Shown: piece by piece, positions 9,740 through 18,252 of the stretch
Layout: each line of letters begins with the position of its first letter
Position numbering within the stretch: the stretch's first letter is position 1
Assembly: GCF_001238275.1 (NCBI RefSeq)
Contig: NZ_LGTB01000009.1
Span: 1 to 64,000 of the forward strand
Source: Bradyrhizobium viridifuturi
GTDB lineage: Bacteria; Pseudomonadota; Alphaproteobacteria; Rhizobiales; Xanthobacteraceae
Direction: 5' to 3'
Length of the DNA stretch: 64,000 nucleotides
Translations under genes and position numbers: made by a program
The notes under the pieces: generated by a model
What the model was told of the DNA's origin: nothing
Databases searched by the model: none
The model's input: the letters and a program-made list of their open reading frames with translations, nothing else

Positions 9740-10513
9740 TCATTTCGTCGTGTAGCCGCCGTTGACGAGGATGGTCTGGCCGGTCATCCACCAGCCCTCC
9801 GACACCAGCAGACGAATCCAGGGCACGATATCCTTGATGTCGGTGAGGCCGGTTTTCGAGAAGCCGGACAGCGCAGCAGCCGATTTGTGATAGGCGACTG
9901 CGTCTGCGCCTTCGGCCGGATAGAAGAACGGCGTGTCCATCGGGCCCGGGCCGATCGCGGTGACCGAGATGCCGCGGGCGCCGAACTCCTTCGATGCCGC
10001 GCGGGTGAAATGCTCGACCGGCGCCTTGGTGCCGGCATAGGCGGCATAGAACGGCGTGTAGGCGCCGAGCAGCGACGTCACCAGCGTGCAGATCTTGCCG
10101 TTGTCGTTGACGTGACGGCCGGCTTCCTTGAGGAAGAAGAACGCGGACTTGGCATTGACCGCGCTCATCGCGTCGTACTCCGCCTCCGTGATCTCGACCA
10201 TCGGCTTCTTCAAGACCTTGCCGACGGTGTTGATCGCGATGTCGGGACGGCCGATAGCGCCGACGGCATCAGCGAACAGCTTCTCTATCGCGCCCGATGT
10301 CGTGAGGTTGGCCTGCAAGGCGACCGCGTTGGCGCCGGCAGCCTTGATCGCAGCGACGGTCGCGTCGGCATAGGCCTTGGTTGCGGCGCTGTTGTAATGG
10401 ATCGCGATCGCCTTCGCGCCGTGGGCCGCGAGATCGCGTGCGATCAGGCCGCCGAGATTCTTGGCGCCGCCGGCGATGATGACGGTCTTGTCCTTGATGC
10501 GGTGGTCGGTCAT
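9740..10513 (-). CDS. SDR family oxidoreductase
   Basis: A 257-residue classical short-chain dehydrogenase/reductase. The nucleotide-binding turn is GGAKNLGG (a variant of TGxxxGxG) near the N terminus, followed by the IAINTVG strand (replacing NNAG), the catalytic Ser in LVTSLLGAYTP and Tyr/Lys in YAGTK. The C terminus has the usual GQTILVNGGYT. The start was set at MTDHRIKDK, preceded by GGAGAAG at proper spacing; an upstream in-frame extension of 34 codons is not SDR-like. The gene is divergent from a LysR gene 110 bases away, which probably controls it. NAD(P) preference and substrate cannot be told from sequence. Confidence 0.9.
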   Translation of the reverse strand: MTDHRIKDKTVIIAGGAKNLGGLIARDLAAHGAKAIAIHYNSAATKAYADATVAAIKAAGANAVALQANLTTSGAIEKLFADAVGAIGRPDIAINTVGKVLKKPMVEITEAEYDAMSAVNAKSAFFFLKEAGRHVNDNGKICTLVTSLLGAYTPFYAAYAGTKAPVEHFTRAASKEFGARGISVTAIGPGPMDTPFFYPAEGADAVAYHKSAAALSGFSKTGLTDIKDIVPWIRLLVSEGWWMTGQTILVNGGYTTK

Positions 10514-10624
10514 GGCGTCGCTTCTCCAGATCGTGCGGCCGCGCGCTGCGGCGGCTTTCTGGAGACAACGATATCGTCTAGGATTTGCCGATAAAGCTGT
10601 GCATTCTGACGTCACTTGTCAGGA

Positions 10625-11557
10625 ATGGCGAACAATCGGGGCGCGATCTTGGACCGCATCGACCTCTTCCGCGTCTTCCTCCGCGTCGTCGAGTGCGCGA
10701 GCTTTACCCGGGCGGCCGACACGCTCGGGCTGCCGCGCTCGTCGGTCTCGTCAGCCGTCGCGGAGCTGGAGCAGCGCGTCGGCGCCCGGCTGCTGCATCG
10801 CACGACACGGAAAGTGTCGCCGACGCATGATGGCGCGGCATTCTACGAGCGGTGCCTGCGCGTCGTTGCCGATGTCGAGGAAGCCGAGACCCTGTTCCGC
10901 CAGACCGCCGCCGAACCGTCGGGCCGGCTCAGGGTAGACGTGCCCGGGCGGATCGGACGCCTGATCATCGCGCCGGCGCTGCCGGCCTTCCTCGATCGCT
11001 ATCCGCAGATCGACATCGATCTCGGCGTCACCGACCGCGCCATCAACCTGATCGAGGACTCCGCGGATTGCGTCGTGCGCGTCGGCCCGCTCGGCGATTC
11101 CGGTCTGATCGCGCGGCCGCTCGGCAACCTCACGCTGATCAACGTCGCGAGCGCAGAATATCTCGCGCGCCACGGCACGCCGCAGACGCCGGACGATCTC
11201 GGCACGCACTGGGCGGTCAACTACGCCTCGCCGTCGACCGGCCGCATCGAGGAGTGGGAATGGCATGAGCAGGGCGCGGCGCGCACCATCGCCATGCGCG
11301 GTCGCGTCACCGTCAACAGCGCCGAGGCCTATATCGCCTGCTGCCTCGCCGGGCTCGGCCTGATCCAGATTCCCGCCTACGACGTGAAGCGGCATCTCGA
11401 TGCCGGAGACCTCGTCGAGGTGATGCCGCAGCACCGTGCCACGCCGATGCCGATGACTTTGCTCTATCCGCACCGCCAGCATCTGTCGCGACGGCTGCAG
11501 GTGTTTGCCGATTGGCTGACGGCGCTGTTGAAGGAGAAGCTGCTTGTCGCGGGCTAG
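10625..11557 (+). CDS. LysR family transcriptional regulator
   Basis: About 310 residues: N-terminal winged helix-turn-helix (LFRVFLRVVECASFTRAADTLG ... SSVSSAVAELEQRVGARLLHRTTR split over residues about 13-68) and a C-terminal LysR substrate-binding domain. It resembles the subgroup that begins DRIDLFRVF. An ATG after AGGA was chosen; a TTG nine bases earlier is an alternative. The gene is transcribed away from the neighbouring SDR gene, the common LysR arrangement in which the regulator controls its divergent neighbour and itself from the shared 110-base interval. Confidence 0.9.
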   Translation: MANNRGAILDRIDLFRVFLRVVECASFTRAADTLGLPRSSVSSAVAELEQRVGARLLHRTTRKVSPTHDGAAFYERCLRVVADVEEAETLFRQTAAEPSGRLRVDVPGRIGRLIIAPALPAFLDRYPQIDIDLGVTDRAINLIEDSADCVVRVGPLGDSGLIARPLGNLTLINVASAEYLARHGTPQTPDDLGTHWAVNYASPSTGRIEEWEWHEQGAARTIAMRGRVTVNSAEAYIACCLAGLGLIQIPAYDVKRHLDAGDLVEVMPQHRATPMPMTLLYPHRQHLSRRLQVFADWLTALLKEKLLVAG

Positions 11558-11594
11558 AGCTTCGGCGTGATGCCGACGTCAAGGCGGTGGCGCG

Positions 11595-11738
11595 TCATCG
11601 CCTGTTGGTGGCGCGGACCTGCTTCGTCGCGCGCTTCACATCGGCCTTGGGCTGGAAAAACAGGCCGGGCGCCACCGAGACCAGTCCGAAGGTCATTCCG
11701 AGGAATGCCAGGAACGTATCGAGATAATTGATCTCCAT
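11595..11738 (-). CDS. Small single-span membrane protein, unknown function
   Basis: A 47-residue ORF starting MEINYLDTFLAFLGMTFG with one hydrophobic helix (about residues 6-26) and a basic tail (KADVKRATKQVRATNRR). The ATG chosen has GGAGA about eight bases upstream; the open frame extends further but through an unlikely hairpin region. Composition (one membrane helix then positive tail) is that of a real small inner-membrane protein, but I do not recognise a family. It lies convergent with the LysR gene, 37 bases from its stop. Confidence 0.45.
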   Translation of the reverse strand: MEINYLDTFLAFLGMTFGLVSVAPGLFFQPKADVKRATKQVRATNRR

Positions 11739-11760
11739 TTCAGTTGTCTCCATTCGGTTT

Positions 11761-11780
11761 GCACCGGGCTTACCCGGTGC
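11761..11780. repeat. Short hairpin (8-bp stem)
   Basis: GCACCGGG and CCCGGTGC form an exact 8-bp stem with a CTTA loop, just upstream of the small membrane-protein gene. No T-run follows on either strand. It could be part of that gene's leader or the end of an upstream transcript; function unknown. Confidence 0.4.
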
Positions 11781-11959
11781 AATGCGTTCGATCTCCCTAG
11801 ATATGGTTAGGTACATTGCTCGGTACAATAGAAAGATTGATCTCGGAGCAATACTTTAAGTGCTCCGCGTCCAGGCCGCCATTTGCCCCTGAATCGGCAG
11901 CGCAAGCCGCGCCGCCCGAACGCAAGGGGCCGGCGGCGAGCCTTGGAGCCTTGGCCGCA

Positions 11960-14230
11960 TCAGAACTTCTGCGTGATGCCGGCATAGACGCCGCGGCGCG
12001 GACCGTATTGCGGGGCGAATACGCCGATGCCGGAGCCGTCGCGGATCTGGTAGACGGTGTCGAACAGATTGACGACGTCGAGGCGCAGGGTGGTGGGCTT
12101 GTTCGGCGCGACGATGTTGAAGTCATGCGAGACGCCGAGATTGACCTGGGTGTAGGGCGGCACCGTGCCGGTGTTGGCGAAGCCGTCGCGCAAGCCTGAG
12201 CCGTAGATCAGCGAGGCGCTGAACTTGGTGTCGCGCCATTGGTACCAGCCGCCGACCGATGCGGTCAGCGTCTGGGCATGGTCGGTGTTGACGTAGTTGT
12301 TGGCGATGTAGGCCAGCTCGTCCGGATCGAACAGATACTGGTTCGACACAACGTTGGTGGCGACCTGTCTTGCGATCGCGACATTGCCGTAGAGATGCAG
12401 ATTGTCGTGGTCGTAGGTCGCCTTCAGCTCGACGCCCTCATTGGTGCCTTTCGCATAGTTGAAGGCGGTCAGCACATAGGCCTGGCCGAACTGGCCGTCG
12501 TCGAGCAGGTCGGTCGCAATCTTGTAGTAGGCGTCCATGCCGACCTCGAGGCCGGGGATCGCATAGACCTTCTGCGTGACACCGATGTCGAACACATGCG
12601 AGCGCTCCGGCAGCACGGGATCGTTGGCAGTGGTTCCCGGCTGCGCGGTCGTGTTCTGCACCAGCGCCAGATTGGTCGGGGCCGCCAGCACCTGCTCGGG
12701 CGGCGTGAAGTTGCGGGCATAGCCGGCGTGGAAGGTGGTGCCGTCGGTGGGCTTCCATGTCAGGCTGATCCGCGGGCTCAGCTGATTGGCGTCGACATAT
12801 TGCCACATCTGATCGAAGCGCAGGCCGGCGTTGAGCGTGAGCTGGTTGGTGATCTTCCATTCGTCGGCGATGTAGGTGGAGAACAGATATCCGGTCTTGG
12901 CGCTGGAATCGAACACCGAGAGCGGCGCGTCGATCGGATTGCCGGCGTCGTCGAGCGGCAGCACGGTCGAGCCGTTGCTGACCAGCGAGCGCTCGGCGCT
13001 GACGGCCATGCCGAACTTCAGCGTGTGCGCGAAGCCGAGCCGGTAGGAAGTGTCCTCCTGGATGCCGTTGATGAAGCTCTGGCGGTAGACATCCGAAGCG
13101 ACGCCGTTGAACACGAGATCGCCGATCGGATCCGGTATGAAGTGCAGTTGGCTGTAGCGGTTGAAATAGGCGACCTGGTAGTCGAACCCATCGCCCGACT
13201 TCTGATAGGCCACGACGTTGAACTGGTTGAACTCACGCTGCCGCTCGTTGAGCAGCGCGGAATCGAAATTGGAGACGCCGTAGGCGGTGAAGGCCGGCGG
13301 CTGGCCGGGATTGTTCGGGATCTGATAGGCGCCGTTGGAGACGCCGCCGATATAGGTCAGCCGGCTGGTCGGATCGATCGCCGTCGAGACATAGGCAAAG
13401 CCCTTCTCCTGATCGGTCCGGTCGTGGATTGCATTGTAGGCCGGCGTCGGATTCTCGATGCCGACATCGCTGCCGAAATATCGGCCGGAGATGTAGTACT
13501 GGGTCTGTCCGACCGTGCCGCCGTAGTCGACGCTGGTGGTGAAGTTGCCATGGCTGCCGCCATAGACGCTGATGCTGCCGGAATTGTTGAAGGCATCGGT
13601 CTTCGTCTGGATGTCGAGCACGCCGGCGGTGCGCAGGCCGTATTGCGCGGGCAGCGCGCCGGTGATCAGCGCCATGCTGCCGACGATGCCGGTGTCGATG
13701 ATCTGGCCGAAGGCGCCGACGCCGTCCGGCAGCATGATCCCGTTGATGCGGTATTGCAGGTTGGCGTGCTCGTTGCGCACATGCAGTTCGCCGCTGGCGG
13801 CCGAGTCCTGCGAGACGCCGGGCGCCTGCAGCAGCGCCTTGTCCAGCGTGGTGTTGGTTCCCTGGGGCAGCGACTGAAGGAACTGCTGGCTCATCTGGTA
13901 GCTGTTGGCGCCGGTCGGTGCGAGCAGCGCGGCGCGGGCCTGGTCGAGGCGCATGTTCTGGCTCGCGACGGCTTGCGCCTGCGTCTGTTCGGGAGATTCG
14001 GACGTGGCCGCTACCGCGCCGGTTCTACGCGCGCGGTGACCGCCTCCGGCCGCAACGCGTGTCCTCGGTTTTTTCGGCCCCGAGGGCGCGGGGTGGCTCT
14101 TCGGCGCCGTCACCGTGATATCGGGAAGTTCGGTGGTCGGCGCCGTCGTCTGCGCGAACGCGGTGCCGTTCATCCCGCAAAACAAGAGTGAGGCCGCACC
14201 GGCGGCGCGTCGTCTGATATTTCCTGACAT
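11960..14230 (-). CDS. TonB-dependent outer-membrane receptor
   Basis: A 756-residue receptor for active uptake across the outer membrane. It has a signal peptide (residues about 1-26, cleavage after TAFA), a TonB-box-like DITVTA (37-42), a plug domain (about 110-230, with LDKALLQAPGVSQDSAA and YRINGIMLPDGV) and a long beta-barrel ending in ...GVYAGITQKF, the terminal phenylalanine used in barrel assembly. The basic Pro/Arg-rich stretch after the TonB box is unusual but seen in rhizobial members. It lies 147 bases downstream of a DUF2946-type gene on the same strand; that pairing is seen near copper-related receptors, so a metal role is possible. The reading frame is intact. Confidence 0.92.
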   Translation of the reverse strand: MSGNIRRRAAGAASLLFCGMNGTAFAQTTAPTTELPDITVTAPKSHPAPSGPKKPRTRVAAGGGHRARRTGAVAATSESPEQTQAQAVASQNMRLDQARAALLAPTGANSYQMSQQFLQSLPQGTNTTLDKALLQAPGVSQDSAASGELHVRNEHANLQYRINGIMLPDGVGAFGQIIDTGIVGSMALITGALPAQYGLRTAGVLDIQTKTDAFNNSGSISVYGGSHGNFTTSVDYGGTVGQTQYYISGRYFGSDVGIENPTPAYNAIHDRTDQEKGFAYVSTAIDPTSRLTYIGGVSNGAYQIPNNPGQPPAFTAYGVSNFDSALLNERQREFNQFNVVAYQKSGDGFDYQVAYFNRYSQLHFIPDPIGDLVFNGVASDVYRQSFINGIQEDTSYRLGFAHTLKFGMAVSAERSLVSNGSTVLPLDDAGNPIDAPLSVFDSSAKTGYLFSTYIADEWKITNQLTLNAGLRFDQMWQYVDANQLSPRISLTWKPTDGTTFHAGYARNFTPPEQVLAAPTNLALVQNTTAQPGTTANDPVLPERSHVFDIGVTQKVYAIPGLEVGMDAYYKIATDLLDDGQFGQAYVLTAFNYAKGTNEGVELKATYDHDNLHLYGNVAIARQVATNVVSNQYLFDPDELAYIANNYVNTDHAQTLTASVGGWYQWRDTKFSASLIYGSGLRDGFANTGTVPPYTQVNLGVSHDFNIVAPNKPTTLRLDVVNLFDTVYQIRDGSGIGVFAPQYGPRRGVYAGITQKF

Positions 14231-14377
14231 GTTGGTTGCCGATCTCGTCAGGCTGCGATCCGGATCCTTCCGAGGAAGCGCGGTCGAGCCCGCCGTCGCT
14301 GCGCGACGGCCTGATTCACATCGATCAAACGGCAGCCGAGCTAACGGCCGCGTTCGAGGTTCAGTCGTGCCGGGATG

Positions 14378-14797
14378 TCAGGAGATCGGTGGCGCGCGCG
14401 GCTGATGATGCAGCCGGCCGATGTCGAGCGGAGCCGCATAAGTGTCGATGTGCCAGGAGAGCAGCGCTGCGGCATCCGGCAGCTGCAAGGGAGGCAGCGC
14501 CGGTGCCGGCACTGCCGAGTTGACCATCGCGACGACGGCGCAGATCGCGCAGAGGTCCGCGGCCTGATCGGAATCGGGGTTCGAACGCGGCGCGTCGCGC
14601 GAGGCGTTCTCGACATGCACCGCGAGCGAGGCGGCGACGGCTTCGATCGACGCATGCGACCGCAGCAACGACGCGTTGGTCGCCGCCTGTGCCGGCGCGA
14701 TGGCATGAAAATGCCCGAACGACAGCACGAACTGGATCGACAGCGCCAACAGCGCCAGCCGAGCCCCGTGCCTGATGTTCGAACGAAACCACTTCAT
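14378..14797 (-). CDS. DUF2946-type protein, possibly copper-linked
   Basis: A 139-residue protein starting MKWFRSNIRHGARLALLALS with a signal or anchor helix, a GHFHA motif just after it, and a CAIC motif near residue 91-94 in a second hydrophobic stretch (AICAVVAMVNSAVPAP). His/Cys pairs around a hydrophobic core match DUF2946 proteins, which are often encoded next to TonB receptors and copper genes. The downstream TonB receptor supports this. An earlier in-frame start exists 29 codons upstream but lacks a signal-like sequence. Family assignment is by resemblance, so moderate confidence. Confidence 0.6.
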   Translation of the reverse strand: MKWFRSNIRHGARLALLALSIQFVLSFGHFHAIAPAQAATNASLLRSHASIEAVAASLAVHVENASRDAPRSNPDSDQAADLCAICAVVAMVNSAVPAPALPPLQLPDAAALLSWHIDTYAAPLDIGRLHHQPRAPPIS

Positions 14798-14951
14798 GAC
14801 GACGCCATTCCGCGTCGGGGTCACAAGACGGACGGCGCATGCGACGCGGTGCCGCACATTTTCCAAAACGCGCCGGCCTGTCAATCCGCATTGCTGGGCA
14901 ATGCGATCAATTTCCAGGCGATCGGACGAATCTGCAACATCGCGATGGCAA

Positions 14952-14981
14952 ATGGGGGCCCGGCTTGCGCAGCGCCCCCAT
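14952..14981 (-). terminator. Hairpin just after EF-Tu gene, candidate terminator
   Basis: ATGGGGGC pairs with GCCCCCAT across a 14-base loop, starting three bases after the EF-Tu stop codon. The minus-strand sequence that follows (TTTGCC) has only a short T-run, so termination efficiency is uncertain, but position and GC-rich stem fit. Confidence 0.45.
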
Positions 14982-14984
14982 CCG

Positions 14985-16190
14985 TCACTCCACGATTTCG
15001 GTCACGACACCCGCACCGACGGTGCGGTTGCCTTCACGGATCGCGAAACGCGAGCGCGCCTCGAGCGCGATCGGCTTGTTGAGTTCGATCGTGAACCCCG
15101 CGCTGTCGCCCGGCATCACCATCTCGGCGCCATTGGCGAGCTGGACGGTGCCGGTGACATCGGCAGTCCGGAAGTAGAACTGCGGACGATAGTTGGCGAA
15201 GAACGGCGTATGCCGTCCGCCTTCGTCCTTTGTCAGCACGTACACCTCCGCGCGGAAGGTCTTGTGCGGCGAAGCGCCGCCCGGATGCGACAGCACCTGA
15301 CCCCGCTGCACCGTGGCCTTGTCGATCCCGCGCAGCAGGCAGCCGACATTGTCGCCGGCCTGCCCCTGATCGAGGATCTTCCGGTAGCTCTCGATGCTGG
15401 TCACGATCGACTTGCGCGTCTCGCCGAGACCGACGATCTCGACCTCGTCGCCAAGCTTGACGACGCCACGCTCGACGAGCCCGGTCACGACCGTGCCGCG
15501 CCCGGCGATCGACTGCACGCCCTCGATCGGCATCAGGAACGGACGATCGTTCGGCCGCTCGGGCAACTCGATATAGCTGTCGAGCGCCTCGAACAGTTTG
15601 AGGATCGCCTGATCCGCCAACGGACCGCGCTCGCCGCGCAGCGCCTGCATCGCGGCACCGCGCACGACCGGCGCGTTGTCGCCGTCGTACTGGTACTTCG
15701 ACAACAGATCGCGCACCTCGATCTCGACGAGATCGACGAGCTCCGGATCGTCCGCGACATCGCATTTGTTCAAGAACACGACGATGCGCGGCACGCCGAT
15801 CTGGCGTGCGAGCAGGATATGCTCGCGCGTCTGCGGCATCGGCCCGTCGACCGCGGAGACGACCAGGATCGCACCGTCCATCTGCGCCGCGCCGGTGATC
15901 ATGTTCTTCACATAATCGGCGTGGCCCGGGCAGTCGACGTGCGAGTAGTGTCGCGCCGCCGTCGAGAACTCGACGTGGCTCGTCGCAATCGTCAGGATCT
16001 TGGTATCGTCACGCGTACCTTGCGCGGCCGACGCCTTGGCAACGTCCTGATAGGAGACGAACGCGCCCCAGCCGTGATCAGCTGAAACCTTCGTCATCGC
16101 CGCCGTCAGCGTCGTCTTGCCATGATCCACGTGGCCGATCGTGCCAACATTGCAGTTGGGTTTGAGGCGGATGAACTTCTCTTTGGCCAT
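14985..16190 (-). CDS. tuf: Divergent elongation factor Tu (EF-Tu) paralogue with altered switch I
   Basis: A 401-residue, full-length EF-Tu with all three domains: P-loop GHVDHGKT (19-26), DCPGH (86-90), NKCD (141-144) and intact domain II/III motifs ([37 protein letters not shown]). The nearly invariant switch I effector sequence RGITI is replaced by KILTI (64-68), in a divergent segment [10 protein letters not shown]; only the Mg-binding Thr is kept. In normal EF-Tu this Arg-Gly pair contacts ribosome and tRNA and guides GTP hydrolysis. The gene stands alone, without fusA, rpsJ or secE that flank housekeeping tuf genes. It is probably a second, diverged copy; whether it translates, is conditional, or confers resistance to EF-Tu-directed antibiotics is unknown. 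Confidence 0.9.
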   Translation of the reverse strand: MAKEKFIRLKPNCNVGTIGHVDHGKTTLTAAMTKVSADHGWGAFVSYQDVAKASAAQGTRDDTKILTIATSHVEFSTAARHYSHVDCPGHADYVKNMITGAAQMDGAILVVSAVDGPMPQTREHILLARQIGVPRIVVFLNKCDVADDPELVDLVEIEVRDLLSKYQYDGDNAPVVRGAAMQALRGERGPLADQAILKLFEALDSYIELPERPNDRPFLMPIEGVQSIAGRGTVVTGLVERGVVKLGDEVEIVGLGETRKSIVTSIESYRKILDQGQAGDNVGCLLRGIDKATVQRGQVLSHPGGASPHKTFRAEVYVLTKDEGGRHTPFFANYRPQFYFRTADVTGTVQLANGAEMVMPGDSAGFTIELNKPIALEARSRFAIREGNRTVGAGVVTEIVE

Positions 16191-16260
16191 GGGACACCTG
16201 TGGTGTTCGAGCTCCCGTGCTGGTTTGCACGACTCGAGGCACCGCGAGAGCTCGTTCGGC

Positions 16261-16463
16261 GCCCGGAGCCGCTTCCGCTCCGGGCTGCCTCAAATGTCAG
16301 GTGTGACGTTGGGTCAGGTCCAAAACGGAATAGCGGCGGACGAGGGCATTAGCCCTCCCGTCATCAGCACTGCTGCTCGCTGTGACTGCCGCATGTTGGA
16401 AACCTGGGTCGCTCGCTCTACAAAAGGAGGCGTGTACATAAGGGGTGAGCGCGCTGTTGGCAA
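16261..16463 (-). promoter_or_regulatory. Structured 5' leader and candidate promoter of the EF-Tu gene
   Basis: On the minus strand, TTGCCA (16458-16463) and TATGTA (16435-16440) are separated by 17 bases, a good sigma-70-type promoter about 240 bases before the EF-Tu start. The transcript would contain a hairpin GAGGGC/GCCCTC (16342-16357) and a strong 9-bp hairpin GCCCGGAGC/GCTCCGGGC (16261-16285). It would also hold a 26-codon open frame (16314-16394) starting MRQSQRAAV and ending IPFWT. This accounts for the 359-base gap 16191-16549; I see no other gene in it. The promoter is a motif match only. Confidence 0.4.
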
Positions 16464-16549
16464 GAGGCGGGCGTGTTGCCGCGGAGCGGTGCGCTGGCAT
16501 TCCGGATGGCCGGGGCGTATAGTTAGGATGCACGTGGCGGTCAGGCGGA

Positions 16550-17167
16550 ATGTCCCTCGCAAACAAAATCGGTCTCGCAATCGCATTGTCGCTGCTCTGC
16601 CTCGGCGCTCAGCAGGCCCATGCCCAGGCCGGGCCGGTGCGCTATTGGACCCCGGGCTCGCTGTTCGGCTTCGGCGGCAGCCTGGCCGATGGCCAGAAGG
16701 CGGACACCTACGGCAATTTTCCGAGCTTTGACGCCACCGCTGCGCAGGGTGGCGACTTCTCGTATCTGAACGGCCGGCCGGACGGCTGGTTCGTCGGCGG
16801 CGAAGGCGGCCGTGTCGGCTGGAACGGGCTCGGCCAATCGGCGGCATTCGGTGGGCTCGAATATCAGGGCGCGCAGGTCGGCTACAATTTCAAGGGCGTC
16901 GGCAATACGCCCGTGACGTTCTTCGCCGGCTTCGACTCGTTGAAATACAATCCGCCCGGCGCGGGCGGACCCCTGGCGCCGTTCAGCGGCAATCAAGGCG
17001 TCAACGCCGGCTATTCGGCGCGTGCAGGCGTCGAGTTCCGCCCGAGCTCGAATGTCAGCCTGTCGTTCGGAGCGAGCTTCACCCAGCAAGGGGCGGAGCG
17101 CATGGACAGCGACATTCATTCGCAGCTATTGCCCGGCCAGTCCCCGGTTCTGTTCGGCGGCCGCTAG
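16550..17167 (+). CDS. Secreted / outer-membrane beta-barrel-like protein, unknown function
   Basis: A 205-residue protein with a Sec signal peptide (MSLANKIGLAIALSLLCLG... cleaved after AHA near residue 25). The mature part is rich in Gly, Phe, Tyr, Ser and Asn with alternating aromatic and polar residues (GWFVGGEGGRVGW, EYQGAQVGYNFKG, SARAGVEFRPSSN), suggesting a small porin-like beta structure as in many rhizobial outer-membrane proteins. No specific domain is recognised. The ATG directly follows GGCGGA. It lies divergent to the EF-Tu leader. Confidence 0.65.
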   Translation: MSLANKIGLAIALSLLCLGAQQAHAQAGPVRYWTPGSLFGFGGSLADGQKADTYGNFPSFDATAAQGGDFSYLNGRPDGWFVGGEGGRVGWNGLGQSAAFGGLEYQGAQVGYNFKGVGNTPVTFFAGFDSLKYNPPGAGGPLAPFSGNQGVNAGYSARAGVEFRPSSNVSLSFGASFTQQGAERMDSDIHSQLLPGQSPVLFGGR

Positions 17168-17258
17168 CGCTTCAGCGCAAGACTGCGGCGCCGCGGTCCT
17201 GATTCAACCAATCTGCACCAAGAAGGCTCGGGCTCACGGGCACAATCAGGATCGAAAC

Positions 17259-18031
17259 ATGGACATGCAGGGCAAAATCGCACTCGTCACCGCCGCGGCA
17301 TCGGGCGCGGCCGCGCCGGCGCGCTCATCCTCGCGCGCGAGGGCGCGGCGGTTGCGGTCGTCGACCAGAACGAGGCCGGCGCGAAGGCGGTGGTCGACGA
17401 GATCAAAAAGGGCGGCGGGCGCGCACTGGCGCTGACCGGCGATTTGCGCGACGACAAGTTTTCGCGCGACATCGTCACGGCGACCGTCAAAGAGTTCGGT
17501 GCGCTCGACTGCGTGTGGAATCATCTCGGCATTCCCGGGCCGTCGGTGATCGACGATCTAGAAGGCTGGGATCTCAGCGTCGATCTCAATCTGCGCTCGC
17601 AGCTGATCACCACCAATGCGGCGCTCGCCCAGATGACGGCGCGGCGCAAGGGCAGCATCCTGTTCACCGCATCGACCTCGGGCCTGGTCGGCTCGCCCTG
17701 GAGCCCGACCTATTCGGCGGCCAAGGCGGGCGTCATTGGTCTTGCGCGGGCGCTCGCCAAGCGCCACGCCAAGGACGACGTGCGCGTCAATGCGATCTGC
17801 CCCGGCGCGATCGACACGCCGATGCTGCGGGTGTTCGTCAACCGGCCCGACCAGCCCGGCCACAACGAGGCCGATCCGGAGGAACTGATCAAGGCCGCGG
17901 TCACCCGCAATCCGATGGGCCGCGCGGCGCGCCCCGAGGAGATCGCGGAGGTCGCGGTGTTCCTGCTGTCGGACAAGGCCTCCTTCGTCACCGGCATCGC
18001 GATGCCGGTCGACGGCGGGACGGTGGCGTGA
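17259..18031 (+). pseudogene. SDR family oxidoreductase, interrupted by a one-base deletion
   Basis: Starts MDMQGKIALVTAAASG, the beginning of an SDR Rossmann fold, but one base is missing at about 17307-17311, inside the glycine-rich turn. Restoring it joins GRAGALILAREGAAVAVVD to a normal SDR body: catalytic Ser in TASTSGLVG, Tyr/Lys in YSAAKAG, INAICPGAIDTPML and a C-terminal GIAMPVDGGT. The rest of the frame (from about 17312) is open to the stop. Overall about 257 residues. The lesion is a single C/G loss like others in this window, so an intact gene with a sequence error is the leading explanation. Substrate unknown. Confidence 0.8.
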
Positions 18032-18079
18032 CGCCCCCATGAATTGAAGTCGATCCGCAGCCCCAGAGGAACTGCGCCC

Positions 18080-18199
18080 CCTCTCCCGCTTGCGGGGGAG
18101 GGTTGGGGTGGGGCTCTCTCCGCGAGTCACATTGCGGATAGAGCCCCACCCGGATCGCATCTTTCGATGCGATCCGACCTCCCCCGCAAGCGGGAGAGG
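18080..18199. repeat. Long inverted repeat (bradyrhizobial intergenic repeat type)
   Basis: Two 22-base arms, CCTCTCCCGCTTGCGGGGGAGG (split here as two halves CCTCTCCCGCT and TGCGGGGGAGG) and its reverse complement, flank an interior that also pairs (GGGTGGGGCTC-like with GAGCCCCACCC, and GGATCGCATC/GATGCGATCC at 18152-18175). The whole would fold into a long cruciform or hairpin between the SDR and the TonB receptor gene. Such mosaic repeats recur in many intergenic regions of this group; mobility or function is not established here. Confidence 0.7.
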
Positions 18200-18252
18200 T
18201 GCAGCGAGTTCGCATCACGGGATCGCTTTAACTGACTTGATGACGCGCTAAA

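Noticed and set aside
12239..14191. 650-codon plus-strand frame opposite the TonB receptor
   Set aside because: Antisense shadow of a clear receptor gene; no domain or start signal.
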